Origin: Gordonia hongkongensis
GTDB taxonomy: Bacteria; Actinomycetota; Actinomycetes; Mycobacteriales; Mycobacteriaceae
DNA length: 64,000 nt
Direction of reading: 5' to 3'
NCBI RefSeq assembly: GCF_023078355.1
Contig: NZ_CP095552.1
Span: 1,178,001 to 1,242,000, forward strand
In this document: positions 27,030 through 44,154 of the stretch, piece by piece
Numbering within the stretch: position 1 is the stretch's first letter
How the letters are laid out: the number at the start of each line of letters is the position of its first letter
The notes under the pieces: model-generated
Seen by the model: only the letters and a program-made list of their open reading frames with translations
Databases searched by the model: none
What the model was told of the DNA's origin: nothing
Made by a program: the position numbers and the translations under genes

Positions 27030-28267
27030 TCGGCAAGCTCGTCAAGATCCAGCTGATCGTGTTCGTCGTCGTCGGCCTGGTGGCGCTGGTCTACGTGGGC
27101 GCGAAGTACGCCCGTCTGGACAAACTGGCCGGTGTCGGCATGTACACGGTCACCGCCAAGCTGCCCGACTCCGGCGGCATCTTCACCAACGCCGAGGTCA
27201 CCTACCAGGGTGTGCCCGTGGGTCGCGTCGGCAAGCTGACGCTCACGCCCGACGGTGTGGACGTCGCTCTCGACATCGACTCGGGCGGGCCGGAGATCCC
27301 GGCGTCGGCGACCGCGGTCGTCGCGAACCGGTCGGCGATCGGTGAGCAGTTCGTCGATCTGCAGCCGACGTCGTCGGAGGGGCCGTACCTGAAGGGCGGC
27401 GACACGATCACCAAGTACGTGCTGCCCGAGCCGCTCGAGGACGTGGTGGCCTCGGCGATCGACTTCACCGATTCGATCCCGGTCGACGACCTGAACACGG
27501 TCATCACCGAACTCGGCAACGCGTTCAACGGCCAGGGCGAGAACCTGACCCGCCTCGTCGACTCACTCGGCAAGCTCTCGCGGGCCGGCGTCGACAACCT
27601 GAGCGAGACGGTCGCGCTCATTCAGAACTCGAACGTCGTGCTCGACACGCAGGCCGACCAGTCCGACGCGATCCTGACCTGGTCGCGCAACCTGAACCTG
27701 GTGACCGCGACCCTCGCCTCGGCCGATCCCGACCTGCGGCGACTGCTCACCACGGGCACGTTGTCGGCGACGCAGATCTCGGAGCTGATCCAGAAGAACG
27801 GCAACGACCTGTCGAAGGTCGTGAAGGATCTCGCCGAGGTGGCCCGCACGATCGAGCCGGCGACCTACACGACGTCGACGACGTTCGCGATGCTCTCCGC
27901 GCTGTCGGCGGGCAGCCACGCACCCGCGCCGGGCGACGGCCAGATCCACTTCGGTGTCGTCCTGGAGACCAACAACCCCGCGGCCTGTACCCGTGGCTAC
28001 GAGGGCACCGACGCGGTCCTCGCCGAGGCTCGGCGCAACAACCCGGACTTCGATCCCCGCTACGACGACTTCGCCTTCAACACCGAAGCGAAGTGCACTG
28101 TGCCGCTGGGTAATCCGACCGGCGTCCGAAGTGCTGAGCGGGCCCAGTACGCCAATCCGGCGTACCCGCAGCCGTGGGACAACACCCCCAAGAAGGATCC
28201 CGACAAGCTCAACCTCAACCCGCTCGCCCAGCAGCTCGCAGCGCTGCTCGGCGTCCGGCCGCGCTAG
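27026..28267 (+). CDS. MceF, MCE-family protein
   Basis: The protein has 413 residues from ATG 27026, overlapping the mceE stop (ATGA). The anchor is IQLIVFVVVGLVALVYVGA. The MCE domain shows GGIFTNAEVTYQGVPVGRV and GEQFVDLQPT, then long helices. The C-terminal region (CTRGYEGTDAVLAE, FNTEAKCTVP) has two cysteines and ends before a Leu/Asn-rich tail. It closes the mkl-yrbE-mce run; the next genes start 102 bases later behind a possible promoter of their own. Confidence 0.93.
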   Translation: MIGKLVKIQLIVFVVVGLVALVYVGAKYARLDKLAGVGMYTVTAKLPDSGGIFTNAEVTYQGVPVGRVGKLTLTPDGVDVALDIDSGGPEIPASATAVVANRSAIGEQFVDLQPTSSEGPYLKGGDTITKYVLPEPLEDVVASAIDFTDSIPVDDLNTVITELGNAFNGQGENLTRLVDSLGKLSRAGVDNLSETVALIQNSNVVLDTQADQSDAILTWSRNLNLVTATLASADPDLRRLLTTGTLSATQISELIQKNGNDLSKVVKDLAEVARTIEPATYTTSTTFAMLSALSAGSHAPAPGDGQIHFGVVLETNNPAACTRGYEGTDAVLAEARRNNPDFDPRYDDFAFNTEAKCTVPLGNPTGVRSAERAQYANPAYPQPWDNTPKKDPDKLNLNPLAQQLAALLGVRPR

Positions 28268-28329
28268 ACCCGACCACCCGACGAGCGTCGCCGCCCCTGA
28301 TCGGACCTCCCACGGTCCGAACCTCGGCC

Positions 28330-28358
28330 TTGGCTTGCGCTCAGGAGCGATATATACA
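28330..28358 (+). promoter_or_regulatory. Candidate promoter of the Mce-associated genes
   Basis: TTGGCT (28330-28335) and TATACA (28353-28358), with 17 bases between, lie just before ATG 28370. This is an unusually AT-rich box in this GC-rich region. A transcript from here would have almost no leader, as is common in this bacterial group. Confidence 0.45.
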
Positions 28359-28369
28359 GTGTGTTCCCG

Positions 28370-29023
28370 ATGACTGTCACCGCAGAACCGACAGAGAACA
28401 AGCCCGGCGGCCCCCGTCCCGCCCTGCGGCGGGCGGCGAAGTCCGCACCGTTCGTCCTGGCTGCCGTGGCGGTCGTGGTCGGCGTGGTGCTCGTCGCCGT
28501 GTTCGGTGTGCGGGCCTACAACGTCTACTTCGACGAGTACCCGGCGCAGGAGACGCGCGACGCCGCCACCCAGGCCGCCGAGCAGGCCGTCCTCAACATC
28601 ACGACGATCGACCCGGCCGACATCGACGGCTTCCGCAAGCGTGCGGAGGCGTCCCTGACCGGGAAGGCCAAGGACGAGGTGCTCGGCAGTGAGAAAGACG
28701 GTGAGGGCGGCAACGTGCTCGACATGCTCGGGACCGCCGGACCGAACACCGCCAAGCTGAACGCGCGGCTCTTGCGCAGCGCACCGAGCGAGGTCGACGC
28801 CGACGAGCAGAAGGCCAAGGTGCTCGTCTACGTCGTGACGACGCTCGAACGCCCCGGCCAGTCCGGGATCGACGAGACACGCGGCTTCGACGTCAGCATG
28901 ACCAAGGACGGCGACACCTGGAAGGCCGAGAACATCCTCGGTCTGGAGGGCATCGCCTACGCCGACGGCGGCGGTGCGCCCGCCCCCGCGGCCCCGGCCC
29001 CGGCTCCGGAAGGGGGCAACTGA
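28370..29023 (+). CDS. Mce-associated membrane protein
   Basis: The protein has 217 residues from ATG 28370 (GTG 28361 also possible). It has a short basic cytosolic head, one membrane helix (FVLAAVAVVVGVVLVAVFGV) and an extracytoplasmic domain that ends in Ala/Pro repeats. The segment WKAENILGLEGIAYADG is typical of Mce-associated (Mas/Mam) proteins, which share a fold with the NTF2-like VirB8 group and stabilise Mce complexes. Its stop overlaps the next start by one base. Confidence 0.85.
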   Translation: MTVTAEPTENKPGGPRPALRRAAKSAPFVLAAVAVVVGVVLVAVFGVRAYNVYFDEYPAQETRDAATQAAEQAVLNITTIDPADIDGFRKRAEASLTGKAKDEVLGSEKDGEGGNVLDMLGTAGPNTAKLNARLLRSAPSEVDADEQKAKVLVYVVTTLERPGQSGIDETRGFDVSMTKDGDTWKAENILGLEGIAYADGGGAPAPAAPAPAPEGGN

Positions 29024-30003
29024 TGGCACCGGATCGCGGTAAGAAGAAGCCCACCCCGAAGCGCCGCCCGACCCCAAAGGTCGCCGGCCGGACTTCTCCG
29101 CCCTCTGAGGTGCGAGGCGCGAAGGCGACGAGCATCGAAGGGCCTGGTGACGACACCACGAAGGCCGACACCCCACTGCCCCCTGAGGTGCGAGGAGCGA
29201 AAGCGGAAGCCCCCCTGCTCCCTGAGGTGCGAGGAGCGAGAGCGACGAGCCACGAAGGGCCTGGTGACGCCACCGCGGAAACCGACACCGCAGAAACCGA
29301 CGCCGTCAGCCTCGAGAAGTCGGCGACGGCGGAGTCGACCACAGCCGAGTCGCCCAAACCCAAGACCAAACCGGTCGCGCGGGTCTCGACCCTGCGCCGC
29401 GGAGACACCCCGGCGCCGGCCGGATCGCCCGACAAGCCGAACCGGCCGATGGGCCGGCGTCCCGGCAAGCGGGACCGGCGGGGGAGGGGTGCCTCCCGCA
29501 ATCCCCTCGGCATCCGTACCGGAGTGCTGGCGGGCATCGCGGCCGTGTTGTTCGTCATCGCTGCCATCCTCGCGTTCCATCCGGGCGCCGAGATCGGGCC
29601 GAACAGGGCGTTCGTGGACCAGGAGTCGACATCGCAGCTCACCTCGCAGGCCCAGGAGCGGATCTGCGCGGTGTTCGGGTACGACCACACCGAACTCGAC
29701 GAGTGGCAGCGGCGGGCGCAGGACGCGCTGACCGGGCAGGCCCGCACGGAGTTCGACGAGACGCTGAAGGCGCAGCGCGAGCTGATCACGCAGACCAAGA
29801 CGGGTGCGGAGTGCCGGGTCGACGCGATCGGCGTCCGGGACCTCTCCGGCGCCGACGACGGCGCGACCGCGACCGTCATCGCGAACCTGGTGGTGAGCGA
29901 GACGCAGAACAGCATGGCCACCAACAGCGGTGCACCGCGCGCCCAGTTCGCGATGGTGCGTGAGGGCGACCAATGGCGGATCCGGGCGGTCGAGCCCTTC
30001 TGA
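29023..30003 (+). CDS. Mce-associated membrane protein with repeat-derived cytosolic insert
   Basis: The protein has 326 residues from ATG 29023. The C-terminal 150 residues hold one membrane helix (VLAGIAAVLFVIAAILAFHP) and a Mce-associated domain ending FAMVREGDQWRIRAVEPF. The N-terminal 150 residues are disordered and basic/acidic. Within them residues 26-82 consist of three repeats of the type PEVRGAKA...EGPGD. These are encoded by the same DNA repeat that is found between genes elsewhere in the window (39057-39145). The insert keeps the frame, so the protein is probably made, with an enlarged cytosolic tail. Confidence 0.85.
   Translation: MAPDRGKKKPTPKRRPTPKVAGRTSPPSEVRGAKATSIEGPGDDTTKADTPLPPEVRGAKAEAPLLPEVRGARATSHEGPGDATAETDTAETDAVSLEKSATAESTTAESPKPKTKPVARVSTLRRGDTPAPAGSPDKPNRPMGRRPGKRDRRGRGASRNPLGIRTGVLAGIAAVLFVIAAILAFHPGAEIGPNRAFVDQESTSQLTSQAQERICAVFGYDHTELDEWQRRAQDALTGQARTEFDETLKAQRELITQTKTGAECRVDAIGVRDLSGADDGATATVIANLVVSETQNSMATNSGAPRAQFAMVREGDQWRIRAVEPF
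29102..29267 (+). repeat. Dispersed repeat (type A) inside a coding sequence, 3 copies
   Basis: Copies start at about 29103, 29181 and 29218 with CCTGAGGTGCGAGGAGCGA (copy 1 degenerate). Copies 1 and 3 continue into GACGAGCCACGAAGGGCCTG-like sequence. The middle copy is shortened. The same element is found in intergenic DNA at 39057-39145. Confidence 0.85.
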
Positions 30004-30165
30004 TCGAGGTGCGTCGGCTCCCTCATCACCAGGTCGGACGCCGAGTTCGACACCGACTTCGCGAAATTCGCGCGTAGCGCTTGACGTGGAGGCGATGTCG
30101 GGCCAGGCTGTGACCAGCGATCGACGTGCAGGCAGCCACCCGCGCGAAATCGCTTTCCGGACGGC

Positions 30166-30196
30166 TTGACAAAGTGCGTCTATTTTCTGCTACAGT
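30166..30196 (+). promoter_or_regulatory. Candidate rpoB promoter
   Basis: A perfect TTGACA (30166-30171) is followed after 19 bases by TGC-TACAGT, an extended minus-10 box (hexamer 30191-30196). It lies in the 362-base gap before rpoB, leaving a leader of about 160 bases. The first 160 bases of the gap show nothing recognisable. Confidence 0.6.
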
Positions 30197-30365
30197 TGGA
30201 CGTTGCGCTGGCTGCCTCCTGTCCATCTATCGATCCTTCTTCGGCCACTCTCTAGACGTGTGTGCTGCGGTGATCGCCGATTCCAGGGTGTCACCAGCGA
30301 ACGGCCCATCAAGCCACGTACTGCACATCTAGGTTGTGAATAACGTCGTGTTGGAAGGACGCATC

Positions 30366-33854
<3,489 letters not shown>

Positions 33855-33918
33855 TCTGACCCTCACCCGGCCGGGTTTCGCCCCGGCTACTGACAACAGA
33901 GCTCTGGAAAGGTAACAA

Positions 33919-37875
<3,957 letters not shown>

Positions 37876-37893
37876 GCGCTAGGACAAGACGAC

Positions 37894-37928
37894 GCGGCCC
37901 CCGCACTCATCGCGAGTGCGGGGGCCGC
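37894..37928 (+). terminator. Terminator after rpoC
   Basis: A perfect 15-bp inverted repeat, GCGGCCCCCGCACTC and complement, with a 5-base loop, is followed by GCTGTTTCT. It lies between the convergent rpoC and hydrolase genes and may serve both. Confidence 0.9.
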
Positions 37929-37935
37929 GCTGTTT

Positions 37936-38916
37936 CTAGGGAACGGGAAGAGTTGTGACGGTGTGGGTTTCGAGGAGCAGGTCGTAGTAACGGCCGCCGG
38001 GGTAGTAGGTCGGGGTCGCGGTGTCGGCCACCATGTCCGACGACCAGCCGGTGGCGAGTGCGCGGATGACCCGCCCGTTGCGGGGACGCGGCACGGCGAG
38101 CTCGGACAGTTCGCCGATCAGGTCGGTCGACTCGCCTTCGGCGTCGATGTGGATTCCGGTCACCAGGCGCGAGCCGAGAAACTCCTGCCGCGTTGTCTCC
38201 TGGAGGACGGACACGCCTTGCCCGAAGTTGTTGGATACCGACGGTTGCGACGCGATGACCCGGATCGGTAGCTCGGCGGCGGCGAGAGATGCTGCGGCGG
38301 TGGCGAAGTTGACCCCGAAGAACGAGTTGACGGGATCGAACAGCATGAGGCCGGCGAGGCGCTGGTAGGCGACGGGGTCGGCGCGGCGGAGTGCGTCGGC
38401 CGCCACGACGACGAACTCGCCGCCGGCCGAGTGTCCGGAGAAGATCATCCGATACGGCATCGTCACGTCGGGGCGGTGGGCGGAATCGCGTGCTTTGCGA
38501 AGGCTTGTCGCGAGCGGACTGCCGCTGTCCCGGCCGGAACCGAAGACCCCGCCGATGGTCCGCGCGAACGCGGCGTTGTCGGCGATGTTGTAGGCGACGG
38601 CGCACCCGCCGAGGTTGACCGAGTCCAGCGTCGGGCTCACGACGAGGAACCCGGCTTTCGCATACGCGCGGGCCAATGCGTCGAGGTTGGCCGCCGTGCG
38701 GGAGAAGCCGTGCTGCAACCACACGATCGCCGAGGGTTCACCGGGCGGGAAGTACCACCGGACCGCGACCCGGACGGGCTTGCCCGCACATTCGGTGGCG
38801 ATGTCGGACGACGACACGGCCGCCGGCGCTGCTGTCACTGCCGACGGTGTCACACCGACGAACACCACGATCGCGGCAACAACCGCGATGCACCAGCGGA
38901 ACAATCCTCCCGACAT
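37936..38916 (-). CDS. Secreted alpha/beta hydrolase (lipase/cutinase-like)
   Basis: The 326-residue protein starts at ATG 38916. A signal peptide (FRWCIAVVAAIVVFVGVTPS, cleavage probably near VTAAPA) precedes an alpha/beta-hydrolase domain. The first strand is AIVWLQHGFSR, the nucleophile elbow is FSGHSAGGEF, an acid may be in LFDPVNSFFG, and a late His lies in GIHIDAEG. Substrate unknown; a lipid or polymer ester outside the membrane is likely. It shares only a terminator with rpoC. Confidence 0.8.
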   Translation of the reverse strand: MSGGLFRWCIAVVAAIVVFVGVTPSAVTAAPAAVSSSDIATECAGKPVRVAVRWYFPPGEPSAIVWLQHGFSRTAANLDALARAYAKAGFLVVSPTLDSVNLGGCAVAYNIADNAAFARTIGGVFGSGRDSGSPLATSLRKARDSAHRPDVTMPYRMIFSGHSAGGEFVVVAADALRRADPVAYQRLAGLMLFDPVNSFFGVNFATAAASLAAAELPIRVIASQPSVSNNFGQGVSVLQETTRQEFLGSRLVTGIHIDAEGESTDLIGELSELAVPRPRNGRVIRALATGWSSDMVADTATPTYYPGGRYYDLLLETHTVTTLPVP

Positions 38917-38957
38917 CCGGCAAGTCTAGGACCGGCCGGACGCCACGGTGCGCGGTT

Positions 38958-39298
38958 TCAGGGAGCGCGACCCCCTCCGGCCTCCGCTCCCTGTGGTGCA
39001 GAGGAGCGAAAGCGACCCCCCCACCCCTCCCCAATCCGAAGAACCGCATAACCCATGCTCCCTGAGGTGCGAGGAGCGCAAGCCGCCGGGCCGAGCAGGC
39101 GACGAAGGAGCGCGTCGAGGTCGACGAGCCACGAAGGGCCTGGTGAGGCACCTTGCGAGCCCCTTCGTGGCTCGCTTCGCTCGCACCTCAGGGAGCATGG
39201 AGTTCAGACGCTCACGAATGTACTTTCGAAGTTCGCGACGGCCATCCCTCTGCTCCCTGAGGAGCGCCCGGAGCTTGCGGAGGGCGCGTCACGAAGGG
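38958..39298. repeat. Cluster of dispersed repeats with nested inverted repeat
   Basis: The 382 bases between the secreted hydrolase and the acyl-CoA synthetase hold no gene. They contain a type A repeat (39057-39145) with a perfect 19-bp inverted repeat: ATGCTCCCTGAGGTGCGAG at 39055-39073, complement at 39180-39198. Inside it is a second 14-bp pair, CGAGCCACGAAGGG (39125-39138) and complement (39161-39174). A type B repeat, CTCCCTGAGGAGCGCCCGGA onward (39253-39300), follows and reaches the stop codon of the acyl-CoA synthetase. Confidence 0.85.
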
Positions 39299-40813
39299 TC
39301 ACAGCTTGCGCTTGACCAACTTCCCGGTCGGCGTGCGCGGCAACGTGTCCCGGAAGATGACCTCGCGCGGCAGCTTGAACTTCGCGATCCGCGGTCGGAG
39401 GTGATCCAACAGTGCATCGGCGAGCTCGTCGCCAGCGTCCTGCCCCGAGACCGGTTGCACGACCGCCGTCACCCGCTCGCCGAGATCGGGGTCGGGTACG
39501 CCGATGACCGCGGCGTCGAGCACCGACGGGTGGGCGAGCAGCGCATCCTCGATCTCCCGCGGGTAGATGTTGACCCCGCCGGAGATGATCAGGAACGAGT
39601 CACGGTCGGTGAGGAACAGGTGGCCCTCGTCGTCGACGTAACCGACATCGCCGGTGGTCGTCCATGTCGGATGCTCGGGATGCTGTGCGCCACTGGTCTT
39701 CTCGGGGTCATTGTGGTACTCGAACGGCAGCCGGTCGCGCTCGAAGTAGATCGTGCCGATCGTTCCCGGCGGCACCTCGGTGTCCTCGGGATCGCAGACC
39801 CGGATCGTGCCGAGGACGGCGCGCCCCACCGTGCCCGGGTACTCCAGCCACTCCGGGGTGTCGACGATGGTGAGACCGTTGAGCTCGGTGGACGAGTAGT
39901 ACTCTGACAGGATCGGACCCCACCAGTCGATCATGGCCCGTTTGACGTCGACGGGACACGGCGCGGCGGCGTGCACCGCGACCTTCAGGCTCGACGTGTC
40001 GTACCGGGCACGCACTTCCTCGGGCAGGCGGAGCATCCGCACGAACATCGTCGGCACCCACTGGCTGTAGGTGACGCGGTGTTCCTCGATGAGGGCCAGC
40101 GCCCGTTCCGCGTCGAACCGCTCCATCACCACCACCGTGCCGCCAAGCGCCTGCACCGAGGCGCAGGTGCGAAGCGGCGCAGCGTGATACAGCGGTGCCG
40201 GCGACAGGTAGACGGTGTCGGGACCGACGCCCCACACGGACTGGTTCATCGCGATCATGGTGTCGCCGGGCTCGTCGACCTGCCGGTTCGGCAGTTCGGG
40301 TTTGATGCCCTTCGGTCGTCCGGTGGTGCCGGACGAGTAGAGCATGTCCGCGCCTCGCGGCTGGTCGGCGAGCGGTTCGGTCGACTGCGTCGCCGCGGCG
40401 GCGTCGAGGCCCTCGTGACCCTCGATCCGGCCGGAGTAGGCGAAGCGAGTCTCGACGCCGGGGGTGAGCGGGACCAGCTCGGCGCCGAGGTCGGCGAGAG
40501 CGGCGTCGACGATGAGGGCCTTCGCGCCGCAGTCGGTGACGATGTAGGCGCTCTCGGCGGCGGTGAGGTGCCAGTTCACCATGGTCAGGTAGAGGCCCGA
40601 CCGCATTGCCGCCCAATAGATGTCGAAGATCCGCGCGGTGTTGGTGGCGAGCACCGCGAGGTGGTCGCCTGGCCGTAGGCCGCGGTCGGCCAGGGCCCGG
40701 GCGACCTGGACCGACCGGGTCTCCAACTGGGTGAACGTCACCGTCTCACTCCCGTCGGCCATGATGACCGCGGGATCGTGCGGGCGGGTGGAGAGATGAG
40801 CTCCGGGGTACAT
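39299..40813 (-). CDS. Acyl-CoA synthetase (fatty-acid--CoA ligase, ANL superfamily)
   Basis: The protein has 504 residues from ATG 40813 (GAGGAG upstream). ANL motifs are clear: A3 [15 protein letters not shown]5 [13 protein letters not shown]7 [21 protein letters not shown]8 [20 protein letters not shown], and the C-terminal catalytic lysine in [12 protein letters not shown]. It should activate a carboxylic acid to its CoA thioester via an acyl-AMP. Chain length cannot be told. It closes a minus-strand run with an SDR, a DinB-like protein and an aldehyde dehydrogenase, suggesting oxidation of an alcohol or aldehyde to an acid and then to CoA ester (inference). Confidence 0.9.
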   Translation of the reverse strand: MYPGAHLSTRPHDPAVIMADGSETVTFTQLETRSVQVARALADRGLRPGDHLAVLATNTARIFDIYWAAMRSGLYLTMVNWHLTAAESAYIVTDCGAKALIVDAALADLGAELVPLTPGVETRFAYSGRIEGHEGLDAAAATQSTEPLADQPRGADMLYSSGTTGRPKGIKPELPNRQVDEPGDTMIAMNQSVWGVGPDTVYLSPAPLYHAAPLRTCASVQALGGTVVVMERFDAERALALIEEHRVTYSQWVPTMFVRMLRLPEEVRARYDTSSLKVAVHAAAPCPVDVKRAMIDWWGPILSEYYSSTELNGLTIVDTPEWLEYPGTVGRAVLGTIRVCDPEDTEVPPGTIGTIYFERDRLPFEYHNDPEKTSGAQHPEHPTWTTTGDVGYVDDEGHLFLTDRDSFLIISGGVNIYPREIEDALLAHPSVLDAAVIGVPDPDLGERVTAVVQPVSGQDAGDELADALLDHLRPRIAKFKLPREVIFRDTLPRTPTGKLVKRKL

Positions 40814-40847
40814 CAACACTCCTCGTGCATGAGTGGGGCGAGTCGTT

Positions 40848-41684
40848 CTAGTACAGGTAGTCCTCGCCGCTGGCGCGCACGGTGACATCGGAAAGGCTGA
40901 TGCCCCAGGGCTGGTCGATGACGTGGACGACGGCGTCGGCGAGATCCTCGGGCTTGATCAGCCAGTACTTGATGGAGTCGACGTCGGTGAGTTCGGCGGG
41001 CAGGTCGTCGTTCAGGAGGGCCGTGACGTGCTCGCCGTAAGAGGCGGCGCGCTGGCCGACGAGGCCCATGATCGCGGTGTCGTTGACGATCCAGCTGGCG
41101 AGGTTGGTGCCGGTGATGCCGGTCGGCTTGACGGTGGTGACCTTGATCTTGCCCTTGGCCTCGATGCGCAACGAGTCCGAGATGGTGGTGACCGCGGCCT
41201 TGGTCGCGCTGTACACGCCCGAACCCTCGATGCCGGCATTGCCGTAGATCGACGAGATGTTGACGACCTGGCCGCGACCCTGCGCGATCATCTGGTCGTA
41301 GACCGCGGAGATGCCGTTGACGACGCCCTTGATGTTGATGTCGATGGCGGCGTGCCACTTCTGCCAGGCGCGGGCGTGGTCGGCGAAGTAGGCGAGTGGC
41401 ATGACGCCGGCGTTGTTGACGAGGACGTCGATGGCGCCGAAGTGCTCCTCGGTGGCGTTCGCCGCCGCGGCGACCTGCTCCATGTCGGTGACGTCGGCGA
41501 CCTGGGCGAGCGCCGAACCACCGGCCGCGCGGATGCCCTCGACGACGGCGTTGACGTTGTCGGCGTTGACGTCGACTCCGACGACGTGCGCGCCGGCGGC
41601 CGCGGTCTTCTCCGCGATCAGCTTGCCGAAGCCGCTACCGGCGCCGGTGATGACGATGACCTTGTCCTTCAGGTACTCGGACAT
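40848..41684 (-). CDS. Short-chain dehydrogenase/reductase (SDR)
   Basis: The protein has 278 residues from ATG 41684. Classical SDR motifs are present: NAD-binding TGAGSGFG (residues 14-21), an acidic residue after the second strand (VGVDVNADN, favouring NAD), NNAG, the catalytic Ser in NISSIYG, and YSATK. It should oxidise or reduce a hydroxyl/carbonyl substrate. The gene lies 34 bases before the acyl-CoA synthetase on the same strand, so one transcript is likely. Confidence 0.92.
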   Translation of the reverse strand: MSEYLKDKVIVITGAGSGFGKLIAEKTAAAGAHVVGVDVNADNVNAVVEGIRAAGGSALAQVADVTDMEQVAAAANATEEHFGAIDVLVNNAGVMPLAYFADHARAWQKWHAAIDINIKGVVNGISAVYDQMIAQGRGQVVNISSIYGNAGIEGSGVYSATKAAVTTISDSLRIEAKGKIKVTTVKPTGITGTNLASWIVNDTAIMGLVGQRAASYGEHVTALLNDDLPAELTDVDSIKYWLIKPEDLADAVVHVIDQPWGISLSDVTVRASGEDYLY

Positions 41685-41728
41685 GGGGGTACTCCGTTTC
41701 TGTTCTGGGTGAGACGAATTGAGTGAGT

Positions 41729-42526
41729 TCAGACGATGTCGACGGCGTCGAGGATGCCCGCGACGCGCTGCCGGTCGCCGCTGACGGTGACCGCCGACCG
41801 CCAGGCGCTGCGGGTGGTGCCCCAGCGCAGGAAGTCGGTGGCCGAGGAGGTGGCGACGTCGGCCGGCAGGTCGGCGGTCTCGCGCACGGTGACGATCGTG
41901 CCCGCGGTGTCGCGGTCGATGACGAACGAGCGGTCCGTCGCGCCGGTGAGCCGCAGGCCGATCGGGCTCTCGAGTGTGGGATACAGTGCCGCACCGTTCA
42001 TCTGGGTCAGCCCGGCGATCATCCAGTCGATGGCGGGATCGATCGCCGCGCTCACCGACACCTCGGCGGCGTCCAGCGGTCCGAACGGTTGCATCAGGTC
42101 GCTGGTGAGATGCACGAGGTGGTCGAACGCGACGGCGTCGCTGAGCTGGCGCAGCCGGTAGGTGCCCAGGTCGAGCATGTCCAGCGGCTGGTCACGAAGG
42201 TCCTCGCCCTGCAACGCGGCCAGGGTCGCGTGGCCGGCCTCGGACTGCGCGCGGTAATACTCGACAGCCTGTTCCGACGACCAGTCGGCCCGCTCGCGTA
42301 CCGCGGCGTCGTTGAGTCGCTCGGACTTTCCGCTCGGATTGTCGGGGAAGACCAGGTCGGGGTCGGCGATGAAGTTGAAGAAGAAGCCCATGTGGGTGAC
42401 GACGTCGTGGACGCGCCAGCCGTGGCAGGCGCTGTCGGCCGCCCAGTCGGCGGGCGTGAGCCGGTCGAGCAGGGCGAGGGTGTCGTTCACCAGTGCCTTG
42501 GCAGCAGTGACTCCGGCATCGGACAT
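41729..42526 (-). CDS. DinB/maleylpyruvate-isomerase-like (TIGR03083-type) protein
   Basis: The 265-residue protein starts at ATG 42526 after AAGGAGG. It is a four-helix-bundle protein with potential metal ligands in CHGWRVHDVVTHMG and DHLVHLT, the pattern of the DinB / mycothiol-dependent maleylpyruvate-isomerase N-domain superfamily. The C-terminal part (residues 160-265) is beta-rich and SCP2-like. Members act as thiol-dependent isomerases or transferases, possibly with mycothiol. It sits within the catabolic run. Exact reaction unknown. Confidence 0.75.
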   Translation of the reverse strand: MSDAGVTAAKALVNDTLALLDRLTPADWAADSACHGWRVHDVVTHMGFFFNFIADPDLVFPDNPSGKSERLNDAAVRERADWSSEQAVEYYRAQSEAGHATLAALQGEDLRDQPLDMLDLGTYRLRQLSDAVAFDHLVHLTSDLMQPFGPLDAAEVSVSAAIDPAIDWMIAGLTQMNGAALYPTLESPIGLRLTGATDRSFVIDRDTAGTIVTVRETADLPADVATSSATDFLRWGTTRSAWRSAVTVSGDRQRVAGILDAVDIV

Positions 42527-42582
42527 GGCCGATCGCCTCCTTGGAATATGTTGTGTACGAGTGTGAATGGACGAGACGGGTG

Positions 42583-44038
42583 TCAGGCGGGCAGGAAGAT
42601 CGACTTGAGGTTCTGGTAGGCGGCCAGGCCCTCGGGGCCGAGCTCGCGGCCGATGCCGCTGGCCTTGACGCCACCGAAGGGCGAACCCCAGTCGAGGTTG
42701 AAGTAGTTGACGCCGAACGAGCCGGTCTCGACGCGACGGGCGACGTCGACGCCGCGATCGGGATCGGAGGTCCACACCGTTCCGCCGAGCCCGTACGACG
42801 AATCGTTGGCGAGAGCGATGGCGTCGTCGACGTCGTCGTAGCGCAGCACGGTCAGGACCGGGCCGAAGACCTCTTCGCGGGCGATGGTGGCCGAGTTGTC
42901 GATGCCGGCGAAAACGGTCGGCTCGACGAAGAACCCGCGGTCGACACCCGACGGCGTCCCGCCACCGGTGGTGACCGTGCCGCCCTCGGTGCGGCCGCGG
43001 TCGATGAGGGACAGCACCCGGTCGCGATGCCGGCCGCTGGCGAGCGGACCGACCGCGACGGTCTCGTCCATCGGGTCGCCGACGGGCAGCGACGCGCACA
43101 TCGCGCTGATGGCGTCGAGGTACTCGTCATAACGGCTGCCGGGCACCAAAATTCGGGTGGACATGTAGCAGGTCTGGCCGGTGTTAAGTAGGGATGCGGT
43201 GGCGAGTCCGCCGACGGTCTGCTCGAGATCGGCGTCGTCGAGCACCAGCGCCGCGGACTTGCCGCCGAGTTCGAGGGTCACCGGACGGATGAGTTCGCCA
43301 CAGACGCGGCCGATCTCGCGGCCGGCCGGGGTCGAGCCGGTGAACGCGACCTTGTCGATGTGCGGGTGCGACACCAGGTGACGGCCGATCTCGCTGCCGC
43401 CGGTGACGATGTTGAGGACACCGGCGGGCAGGTCGGCTCGGCGATGGCCGCCTCGGCGAGGACGTACGCGTCGAGGCTCGTCTCGGGGGATGGCTTGAGA
43501 ACCACGGTGCAGCCGGCGGCCAGCGCGGGCGCGATCTTGAACATCGAGAGGACGCGGGGAAGTTCCACGGTGCGATCGCCCCGACGACGCCGATGGCCTC
43601 GCGGCGCACGATCGTCGAGCCGGGCAACGGCTGGCTGGTACGCGTCTCCTCCACGGGGGTGGACTCGACGAGGTCGGCGTAATAGCGCAGCAGCTGGACC
43701 GGGGCGGCGCCCTCGGCGAACCGCGCCAGCGCGATCGGCATGCCGTTCTCGGACGTCACCGCCGACGCGCGATCCTCGGCGCGCTTGTCGAGCTCGTCGG
43801 CGAACCGGCGCAGGTGTGCGGCACGGTCGGCAGGGGACTCCTCGCGCCAGCCCGACGACCGGAACGCGGTGCGGGCGGCCTCGACGGCCGCGTCGACGTC
43901 GGCGGTGGTGGCTTCGGGTACCGAGCCGAACTGCTCCTCGGTGAGCGGGGAGATGACCGGGATCGTCGCCGAACCGGCCGGCGCGCGCCAGCCGCCGTCG
44001 ATGAAGAAACTCGTGCGGACGGTGTCGATGGTGGTCAT
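42583..44038 (-). pseudogene. Aldehyde dehydrogenase, broken by two frameshifts
   Basis: Three pieces in three frames add up to one ALDH of about 485 residues from ATG 44038 (GAGGAG upstream). Piece 1 runs from TSFFIDGGWRAPAG to GVVGAIAPWNFP. Piece 2 has ELPRVLSMFKIAPALAAGCT and VVLKPSPETSLDAYVLAEAA. Piece 3 begins near AGVLNIVTGG and contains VAFTGSTPAGREIG, ELGGKSA, the catalytic Cys in NTGQTCYMSTR, and EEVFGPVL. Each break fits one missing base: a C near 43556-43559 and a G near 43437 (as read on the gene strand). All catalytic elements are otherwise kept, so error or very recent loss is likely. It belongs to the catabolic run opposite the AraC-type regulator. Confidence 0.88.
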
Positions 44039-44154
44039 GGGTACTCCTCGCTGAGTGTGTCGGCCGTCGAGCGGTCGGCGGGGTGTGTCCATGATCACTC
44101 CCACCCAGGTCGGATTTCTTGACATCTCACGACGACTTCTTGACAGTTGATGCC

